From AA29 sp041481445 (GTDB lineage: Bacteria; Acidobacteriota; Vicinamibacteria; Fen-336), in assembly GCA_041481445.1 (NCBI GenBank), contig JBGPBV010000123.1:1-21341 (forward strand): a stretch of DNA of 21,341 nucleotides, in the 5' to 3' direction. Below, one piece after another: positions 7,828-14,460 of this stretch. Positions within the stretch are counted from its first letter, which is position 1. Each line of letters starts with the position of its first letter. The notes under the pieces were generated by a model. That model saw only the letters and a list, made by a program, of their open reading frames with translations, did not search any database and was not told the DNA's origin. Made by a program: the position numbers and the translations under genes.

Positions 7828-10395
7828 TCAGTGATACCCGAGGGCGCGCAGGGCCTCCGCCTCTTCGGGCGGGGCCGGCGGCCGCGTCGCCCCCGCACGC
7901 AGGGTGAGCGCCTCCAGGCGCCGCTCGAGCGGGGCCGCCCGCGGATCGGGATAGAGGTTGTGCCGCTCGCCGGGGTCCTCGTCGAGCAGGAAGAACTCCT
8001 TCCGTCCCGTCTTGCGGTCCAGGATCAGCTTGCTCGTCGGGGTGCGCAGCCCCCAGAGGTCGACCTTCCGGTCGTGGGCGGTCGTGTGCAGCGGGAGGAG
8101 GCGCGTTCCCCCGCCGTGCCCGTCGCGCGCGGCGGGCACGAGCGAGCGGCCGTCGAGGGAGTCGGACGGCGGCACGCCCGCCCACTCCAGCAAGGTAGGA
8201 GCGACGTCGAGGAGCGACACCATGTCCGCCACCCGCCGGCCGGGGAGGACGCCCGGCCCGCGAACGGCCAGCGGCACGTGCAGCACGTCGTCGTAGAGCG
8301 TGCGGCCGTGGATGAGGTTGCCGTGCTCCTCGAACTCCTCGCCGTGGTCCGACGTGACGACCACGATCACGTCCGCGCCGTAAAGACGATCGAGCAGGGC
8401 CAGCGTCTGCCCGAGCCGGTCGTCCATGGCCAGGATCTCGCCGTCGTAGAGGCCGACCAGCGTCTCCAGCTCCGCCGGCGTGAGGGCGCGCCCGCGACCC
8501 TCGTCGGCGAGGCGCCGCAGGCGCCCGACTCTCGTGTCGACCGCGGCCGCCCCCGAGGGGACGAAGCGGTTGAACTCGGGGGGCGGCGTGTAGGGCGAGT
8601 GGACGCTCATGTAGTGCACGAACGCGAAGAACGGCGGATGGAGAAGGGCGAGGGCGGACAGCACCTCCTTCTGGTAGGCGTCGGGGTCGGTGCCGCTCTT
8701 GGGCCGCTCGAGCCAGCGGTCGAAACCGCGCGCGAACCCGAAGCGTGACCCCAGGAAGGGCCCTCCGACCGCGCCCAGGGTCTGATAGCCCTGCGCGCGC
8801 AGCGTCTCCGCCACCAGCGGGACGTCGTCCGGGATGCGGGTCTCCGCGTCCACGGCCCCGTGCCGGAACGGGGAGAGCCCGCTCAGCATCGACGTGTGGG
8901 AGGGCAGGGTCCAGGTGGAGGCGGCGTAGGCCCGCTCGAAGAGCGTCCCTTCGCGCGCGAAGGCGTCGAAGTGCGGCGACGTTGCGCGCGCGTAACCGTA
9001 GGCGCCGAGGTGATCGGCCCGCAAGGTGTCGATCGACACCAGGACCAGGCTCGTACGATGCGCGGCCGCCGGCGCCGGACGCGCGGAGGGCTCCGGGCCG
9101 CGGCGCAGGAAGAGGGCGGCGGCCAGGGCCAGCGCGGCCACGCTCGCGCCGGCGCCGAGCAGGCGCCACCGCCGCCCCGCGAGCTTCGGATGCGCGATCC
9201 AGGCCCCGCCGTAGAGCGCGAGGAACGGCAGCAGGGGAACCCGGAAGCGATGGTTCGCGTTGGCCACCACGTACACGGCCAGGAAGACGAGGACGAGGGC
9301 CACGATCAGCGGCTTGAGGCGGTCCGCGGGCACCAGCCAGAGCCCGATGAGGCCGAGCCCGATCACGACGCCGGAGACGACCATCTCGAGCGGCAGGAGA
9401 CTCCGGGCCAGGCCGGCCCAGCGCGGGGGCAGCCATCCCGAGCGCTCGAAGCGGTCGAGCTGGGTGAAGGGCGTGAGCAGGGCATAGCCGTTGCGCACGA
9501 GCTTCCGCCCCAGCCACCACGGCTGGCCGGCGGCGATGGCGTTGAGGGCGACGTCGCGCGCCATTGCCTCGCGCTCGAGCTCGTCGGGGATCCCGAAGTA
9601 ACGCGACGCGAACTGCTCCTCGGGATCGCGTCCGAAGAGCGACCCGTCGCGCAGCGGGAGGTTCCCGACCGCCATCGGGAACCAATGGAGCGTGGACACG
9701 AGGACGACCCGATGATGCCGCGCGTAGTTGCGGGCGGTCCAGGGCAGGACGACGGCGGCGACGGCGGCGACGAGCACGAGGGCGGCGCGGGCGCGCCGGC
9801 GGGCGTCCCCGCCCGCCCGCCAGAAGACCCAGCCCGCAGCGAGGGCGGCGAAGGGAAGGACCATCTCGCGGGCGAGGGCGGCCAGCCCGAGGCCGAGGCC
9901 GGCCCCGATCACCCAGCGCTCGCGCGCGGTGGACCCGAACCGGTCGAGCGCCCAGACGGCGAGGACGAGCAGCGTGGTGAACAGCGTCTCCGCCCACAGG
10001 AAGTGCGTGTAGTGGACCAGCTCGGGCGCCAGGGCGCAGATGAGGCCGCCGGCCACGGCGGCCGGGAGGTCGAAACGGCGGCGCGCGAGGTCGAAGACGG
10101 CGGCCACCACGAGGAGCGAGATCGCGGCCTGCACCAGGCGGACGGCGGTGAGGCTCTCGCCGAACGTGCGGAACACCGCCGCGATCAGGAAGGGGAGGCC
10201 GGGCCCGCGCACCGAGTCCGGATAACCCAGGCCGGCGGCCAGGCTCCGTCCGGCCGCGACGTAGTAGGCCTCGTCGCCGTGCAGCGCGGTCGCGCCGCCC
10301 ACCGTGAGCGCCGCCGCCACCCGCACGCCCGCGGCCAGGACCAGGATGGCGGCGAGGGCACGGCCGCCGTCCGGGGGGCGGCCGGCCGTGCTCAC
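7828..10395 (-). CDS. Fusion of GT-C glycosyltransferase-like membrane domain and sulfatase-like domain
   Basis: An 855-residue two-domain protein. Residues about 13-440 form a polytopic GT39/ArnT-like domain: an early G-DE-x-Y motif (Asp41-Glu42), a GLGYPDSVRGPGLP loop, ELVHYTHFLWAET, and late NANHRFRVPLLPFLALYGG, typical of that glycosyltransferase superfamily. After a last membrane segment (about 415-437) comes a PF00884 domain of about 405 residues: VSIDTLRADHLG (Asp456), T496-L-P-S-H followed by TSMLSG, VHYMSVHSPY, and TSDHGEEFEEHG (Asp683, His684), ending ALRALGYH. Thr again replaces the formylglycine Cys. The frame stays open to 11790, but homology to this protein begins only here: GTG at 10395 overlaps the PhoD stop (GTGA) with AAGGA just upstream. 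Both active sites should face the periplasm, so making a glycan and modifying or trimming it could be linked. Substrates are unknown. Confidence 0.88.
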   Translation of the reverse strand: MSTAGRPPDGGRALAAILVLAAGVRVAAALTVGGATALHGDEAYYVAAGRSLAAGLGYPDSVRGPGLPFLIAAVFRTFGESLTAVRLVQAAISLLVVAAVFDLARRRFDLPAAVAGGLICALAPELVHYTHFLWAETLFTTLLVLAVWALDRFGSTARERWVIGAGLGLGLAALAREMVLPFAALAAGWVFWRAGGDARRRARAALVLVAAVAAVVLPWTARNYARHHRVVLVSTLHWFPMAVGNLPLRDGSLFGRDPEEQFASRYFGIPDELEREAMARDVALNAIAAGQPWWLGRKLVRNGYALLTPFTQLDRFERSGWLPPRWAGLARSLLPLEMVVSGVVIGLGLIGLWLVPADRLKPLIVALVLVFLAVYVVANANHRFRVPLLPFLALYGGAWIAHPKLAGRRWRLLGAGASVAALALAAALFLRRGPEPSARPAPAAAHRTSLVLVSIDTLRADHLGAYGYARATSPHFDAFAREGTLFERAYAASTWTLPSHTSMLSGLSPFRHGAVDAETRIPDDVPLVAETLRAQGYQTLGAVGGPFLGSRFGFARGFDRWLERPKSGTDPDAYQKEVLSALALLHPPFFAFVHYMSVHSPYTPPPEFNRFVPSGAAAVDTRVGRLRRLADEGRGRALTPAELETLVGLYDGEILAMDDRLGQTLALLDRLYGADVIVVVTSDHGEEFEEHGNLIHGRTLYDDVLHVPLAVRGPGVLPGRRVADMVSLLDVAPTLLEWAGVPPSDSLDGRSLVPAARDGHGGGTRLLPLHTTAHDRKVDLWGLRTPTSKLILDRKTGRKEFFLLDEDPGERHNLYPDPRAAPLERRLEALTLRAGATRPPAPPEEAEALRALGYH

Positions 10396-13268
10396 AGGTC
10401 CTTGCGCATCACGAACGAGAAGTCGCGCCACTCGTGCCCGCGCGCGTCGAACCAGCGCGACTCCACCCAGGGCGTGGCGTCGATGAGCACGCGCAGCTCG
10501 TCGGGGTCGGCGCGGACGATCGCGTCCTTCAACGTGAGCACGGCCCGGCCGGGCTCGTACCGGTAGGCGGTGACGACGGAGAAGAGCGACTCCTCTCCCC
10601 GCCGCAGCCGCACCACCTTGCCCACCACGTGCCGGGCCGCACCGCCCATGGCGGGATCGCTCTCCGCCGCCATCGCCACCTCGTGGTCGGAGAGGCGCCG
10701 CAGGCCGGCCGACTCGCTGCTGCGAAGGGCCTCCTGGCCAGGATGGAAATAGAGGCGAAGGTATCCCGCGAACTGGTCGAGGCGGCCGTAGAAGACGTCG
10801 GCCACGTCGTCGCCGAAGTTGAGGTCGGGCTGATGGCCGGCGATCAGCTCGCCGCCGCCGAGCACGTCGTCCCGGGAGCGGCCCCCGCTGGTGAGGTTCC
10901 GCGAGTAGTGCCCGGGCCGGTCGCTCGAGGGCATGGTGGCGCCGATCTCGAGCTGGTAGACGTTCCGGCGCAGGCGGACCAGGGCCGGGGTGTGGCCGTC
11001 GCCGTGGACCCACAACACCAGGCGGTCCAGCTTCTCGAGGGCAGCCAGGATCTCGTCGGCCTCCGGGGCGAAGTCGAAGCCCGACTCCCGTCCCTCCCAG
11101 TACCGGTCGGACCCCTCGAACTTCACGGAGTGGAGCGGATAGCCGGCGGCCACGACCACGATGGGGGCGGTCGAGCCGGCCAGGGCCTCGAGGAGCGCGC
11201 GGCGCTGCGTGGGCCCCAGCCAGCTCCGCACGCCGTCCGTCGTGCGGTTGGCGCCGTGGAGGCGGTCGCCGTGGATGAACCGGGTGCCCGCCCCCGCGTC
11301 CCAGGGATAACGCGCGTGGTCGCGGTCGCGGTTGGCCTCGCGCGCGTAGGCGTCCTTCCGCTCGTAGGGGTCTCCCCGGTAGGACGTCGTGTCGGCGACG
11401 AAGAACTGCACGAACGGGAACGGCTGCCACGATCGGTAATGGCCGTGGGAGGCGTAGCGCGCGCCGACGGCCAGCGTGGCCCCGCGCTCGGGCAGGTACG
11501 AGCGGGCGACCGCATCCGCGAGCGTGACCGCGAGGCCGCCGGGACACGACGGGTCGGCGCCCGCCTGCTTGACGCGCGTCAACACGGGGTCGGCCCCGTC
11601 CTCGGCCAGGGAGACGAAGTCTCCGGCCCGGAAGGCGCCGGCCGTGTCGCCGGCGAGGCAGGCGCGGTCGCGCCCCGCCTCGATGCGCACGGGCACGGGC
11701 GTCTCCGCCATCACGGATTCCCCGCGGTCGCGCTCCGCCACGCGTCCGAGCCGGTCGTCGAAGGAGTCCCCCCAGGCGAAGTAGCGCCACCAGCGCCCGA
11801 GCGAGCGGTCGTACTGCGCCACCCGGTCGTGCAGCGTCGCCTCCTCGGGTGAGGCGGCCGTGCCGTAGGAGAAGGCGTGCCAGTTGAGGCTGTAGTTGTT
11901 GTGGATCTCGTGATCGCTGATGGTGGCCAGGGCCAGGCCGAACCGCCCGGCGAACGCGGCCTGCGGCGTGCCCGGCGCGTAGTTGCGCTCCCAGAGCGCC
12001 TGGAGCTCGGCGCGGGTGCGGCGGCCCTCCGGTGTGGCCTCGAGGGCGCCGGTGGCCACGTCGCCGAGCTGGGCCCAGAACAGCGGTCTCGACTTCGCGG
12101 CCACCTCGTAGGCCTCGAGGCGCGGCGGCTCCGTTCCCGCGGGCGTGTGCTGGTCGGCGAAGAAGGCGGCCGTGAAGTCCGCGTTGCGGCCGCCGAGGTC
12201 GGGCCGCGTGGTGAACGAGGGGAACCCGCCGGGGCCGGGATCCAGGCCGCGGCGCCCCTCGATGAGCGGCGCATAGACGTAGCGCGTCTGGGGCTCCAGG
12301 TCGTCGAGGGCGACGTGGGCGACGGAGTCGTCGGCCGCCACCGCGCGCACGGCGGTGGTCACCACCGAGCGGCCGGAGTCGAGGTCGTCGGGCGCGATCT
12401 CGAGGGCGGCCGACCAGTCACCCTCCGCCCCCGTGACGTCGCGCGCGTGGAAGAGGACGCGCGCCGACCGCTGGTCCACGTTGCGCAGCAGGGGCCCGAA
12501 GTCGAGCCGGGACAGGGCGACCCAGGCCGGCGCCCGCGCCTGCAGCGGCCCCAGGCGGCCCCCATCGGCCTCGGAGGCGCCGTGGCCCGCGCGAAACGGC
12601 CAGTAGGCGAGGAGCGCCTTCCGGGCGGGATGCGCATCCGTGACACGCCGATGCCTCCACGCGCGCACGTCGTTCTCGGTCAGCTCCGCGGCCCAGATGC
12701 GGACCTCGTCCAGGAGCCCGTCGAGCCGTTCGCCTCCCGCCCCCGCTTCGCCCACGCACACCACGAGCGGCGCCGCCACGGGCGCGCGCGACGGACCCGC
12801 GAGATCCGTGGAGCGGCGCTCCGCGTGCTCGGCGTCCCAGGTCGTCACCGACGCGCCGTCCGTCCGGAGCCGGAGCGCGAAGTGCGTCCACGGCGACGAT
12901 GCCGCCGGCGAGGGAGCCGTGCCTGACTCGACGTGCAGGCCCAGCGCGTCGCCCACGGTGAGCCGGACCCACGACCCGCGGCTCGACGGGTCCCAGACGT
13001 CCACGAGGACGGCCGTCGGCCGGCGTCCGCGCGCCCGGAACCAGCCTTCGATGGTGAGCGGGAGCGCCGTCAGCTCCGGCTGCGGCCGGGCGGCCGTGCA
13101 CCAGCCGCCGCCGGAGGTCTCCACCGCCCAGTCCAGGTTCGCTTCGCTCGGAGCGGCCGCGCTCGCCGGCCCCGAGGTGGCCGCGCGCGCCCCGGAGTGA
13201 CCGGACGCGCCGGCGAAGGCGCCGACGAGGGACCCGGAGGCCAGCAAGAGGAGAAGACGGCGGCTCAT
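10392..13268 (-). CDS. PhoD-like metallophosphatase with N-terminal LamG domain
   Basis: A 958-residue exported protein, much longer than a typical PhoD (about 550). The N-terminus (SRRLLLLLASGS) looks like a twin-arginine signal, fitting PhoD, a classic Tat substrate. Residues about 45-215 form a LamG/concanavalin-like domain (LTIEGWFRA, WTHFALRL, LDGLLDEVRIWAAELTEND), a likely glycan or surface binder. A short beta-sandwich typical of PhoD follows (about 220-355, with LEPQTRYVY). The catalytic domain shows FFADQHT (Asp372), LGDVAT (Asp403), ISDHEIHNNYS (Asp452), VADTTSYR, WLGPTQRRALLEAL and HGDGHT (Asp757, His759), the PF09423 metal-site set. PhoD enzymes hydrolyse phosphomonoesters and phosphodiesters; this substrate is unknown. 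The ATG at 13268 has no strong Shine-Dalgarno but sits 14 nt after a consensus promoter. It is first in an operon with the GT-C/sulfatase fusion. Confidence 0.9.
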   Translation of the reverse strand: MSRRLLLLLASGSLVGAFAGASGHSGARAATSGPASAAAPSEANLDWAVETSGGGWCTAARPQPELTALPLTIEGWFRARGRRPTAVLVDVWDPSSRGSWVRLTVGDALGLHVESGTAPSPAASSPWTHFALRLRTDGASVTTWDAEHAERRSTDLAGPSRAPVAAPLVVCVGEAGAGGERLDGLLDEVRIWAAELTENDVRAWRHRRVTDAHPARKALLAYWPFRAGHGASEADGGRLGPLQARAPAWVALSRLDFGPLLRNVDQRSARVLFHARDVTGAEGDWSAALEIAPDDLDSGRSVVTTAVRAVAADDSVAHVALDDLEPQTRYVYAPLIEGRRGLDPGPGGFPSFTTRPDLGGRNADFTAAFFADQHTPAGTEPPRLEAYEVAAKSRPLFWAQLGDVATGALEATPEGRRTRAELQALWERNYAPGTPQAAFAGRFGLALATISDHEIHNNYSLNWHAFSYGTAASPEEATLHDRVAQYDRSLGRWWRYFAWGDSFDDRLGRVAERDRGESVMAETPVPVRIEAGRDRACLAGDTAGAFRAGDFVSLAEDGADPVLTRVKQAGADPSCPGGLAVTLADAVARSYLPERGATLAVGARYASHGHYRSWQPFPFVQFFVADTTSYRGDPYERKDAYAREANRDRDHARYPWDAGAGTRFIHGDRLHGANRTTDGVRSWLGPTQRRALLEALAGSTAPIVVVAAGYPLHSVKFEGSDRYWEGRESGFDFAPEADEILAALEKLDRLVLWVHGDGHTPALVRLRRNVYQLEIGATMPSSDRPGHYSRNLTSGGRSRDDVLGGGELIAGHQPDLNFGDDVADVFYGRLDQFAGYLRLYFHPGQEALRSSESAGLRRLSDHEVAMAAESDPAMGGAARHVVGKVVRLRRGEESLFSVVTAYRYEPGRAVLTLKDAIVRADPDELRVLIDATPWVESRWFDARGHEWRDFSFVMRKDL

Positions 13269-13282
13269 CGGATCCGGGGAAG

Positions 13283-13311
13283 GTTATAGGGTGAGATCGG
13301 GGGGAGGTCAA
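13283..13311 (-). promoter_or_regulatory. Consensus sigma-70 promoter for the PhoD-fusion operon
   Basis: On the minus strand TTGACC (13311-13306) and TATAAC (13288-13283) are 5-of-6 matches each, with an ideal 17-nt spacer. Transcription should start near 13276, about 8 nt before the ATG at 13268, which fits the lack of a Shine-Dalgarno. It lies in the 85-bp gap shared with the divergent gene at 13354. Confidence 0.65.
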
Positions 13312-13353
13312 CGCACGCCGCGTCCAGGGCCGATGCGATAGAGTCGATCTCCG

Positions 13354-14460
13354 GTGACTCGCTGGCTCTTTGCCCCGCTCGGCCTCGCGGTTGCGGTCGT
13401 CCTGGCGCCGCCGGTCCCGGCCGCGCATACGCCCGCCGCGGTCAAGGTCCTCTCCCCGACGCTGTTCGCGGGATGGCAGACGCGCAACGTCTCCGACCCG
13501 GTCGTGGTGCGCGACCCCGCGCGGGGCGGCCTGCGCATGTTCTACTCGGGCTCGGCCACCGAGCAGGTCAGCGACGCCGCCTGGGACCTGTGGGCCACCG
13601 GCGCCGCCACCTCGAGCGACGGCCGCCGCTGGGCCTGGGCCGACGGCTACGAGCCCGTGCTCCCGGCGCGGCGCTTCCTCGAGGGCGAGGTCGTGGATCC
13701 GGCCACGCGGTCCGCGCAGTTCGATTCCATCGAGGCGCGAGTGGGCGCGGTCGTGCGCGCGGGCCCCCGCTGGTGGATGTGGTACACGGGCTGGAACGGA
13801 GACGACCGCACCGTCGGGCCCGGCCGGATGGAGAAGGTCCACTTCCGCATCGGGGCCGCGGTGTCCCCCGACGGCGCGCGCTGGACCAGGCAGGCCGGCA
13901 CGGCGGAGGCGGGGGCGGTCGTCGGCCTGGGCGCTCCCGGCAGCGCCGACCTCCTCGCGGCCGGCTCCCCCGCCGTAATGCGCGACGGCGCCGGCTTCCG
14001 CATGTGGTACGAGGCCTACGATGGGACGACCTGGCGCCTCGCGCAGGCGACCTCGCCCGACGGCCTGGCCTGGACGAAGACGGGCGTGGTCCTCGAGCCC
14101 GGACCCTCGGGCGCGCTCGACGCGAAGGGGGCGCGCCATCCGGTGGTCGTCGCGCTCGCCTCCGGCTACGAGCTCTGGTACCAGGGACGGTCGGCGGCGG
14201 CGCCCGCCTTCCACGTCCTGCGCGCGCGCAGCACGGACGGGCGGGCCTGGCGGAAGCTCGGGGGGGAGGTCGCGCTCCATCCGGAGCCGCCCGCCGCCGC
14301 CGACGAGGACGTCCGCGTGGGCAGCGTGCTCCTGCGGCCCGACGGCGCGCGCGAGGTCTACTTCGCCAAGGAGACGACGGCGTCGCGGGCGCTGGCCTTC
14401 GGGACGGTGGCGAGCCGCACCACCTCGATCTACGCCGAGGTGGTGGGCGCCCGCGAATGA
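13354..14460 (+). CDS. Secreted five-bladed beta-propeller, GH43/GH130-like
   Basis: A 368-residue exported protein with a clear signal peptide (residues 1-24, ending PVPAA). The rest is a five-bladed propeller like GH43/GH32/GH130 families: DPVVVRDPARGGLRMFYSG, RWWMWYTGWNG, SPAVMRDGAGFRMWYEAYDG, RHPVVVALASGYELWYQG and a last blade ending VYFAKE. Four S-x-DG-x-x-W turns (about residues 87, 172, 234 and 293) follow the blades. This family hydrolyses or phosphorolyses glycosides, but its catalytic acids cannot be assigned here, so enzyme activity is unproven and a binding role is possible. The start is GTG at 13354, with no Shine-Dalgarno; TAGAGT lies 9 nt upstream. The stop overlaps the next start (ATGA), so the FG-GAP protein is translationally coupled. 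Confidence 0.75.
   Translation: MTRWLFAPLGLAVAVVLAPPVPAAHTPAAVKVLSPTLFAGWQTRNVSDPVVVRDPARGGLRMFYSGSATEQVSDAAWDLWATGAATSSDGRRWAWADGYEPVLPARRFLEGEVVDPATRSAQFDSIEARVGAVVRAGPRWWMWYTGWNGDDRTVGPGRMEKVHFRIGAAVSPDGARWTRQAGTAEAGAVVGLGAPGSADLLAAGSPAVMRDGAGFRMWYEAYDGTTWRLAQATSPDGLAWTKTGVVLEPGPSGALDAKGARHPVVVALASGYELWYQGRSAAAPAFHVLRARSTDGRAWRKLGGEVALHPEPPAAADEDVRVGSVLLRPDGAREVYFAKETTASRALAFGTVASRTTSIYAEVVGARE

Noticed and set aside
10396..11790. Upstream extension of the GT-C/sulfatase fusion frame to about 1320 residues
   Set aside because: The added 465 residues are Arg/Pro/Gly-rich and antisense-frame in character, and lie fully within the PhoD gene. The GTG at 10395 with GTGA overlap and AAGGA is the better start.
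13473..14456. Upstream extension of the FG-GAP frame to 1114 residues
   Set aside because: It lies within the GH43-like propeller gene and is Arg/Gly-rich with no signal peptide, whereas a signal peptide starts at the ATG at 14457.
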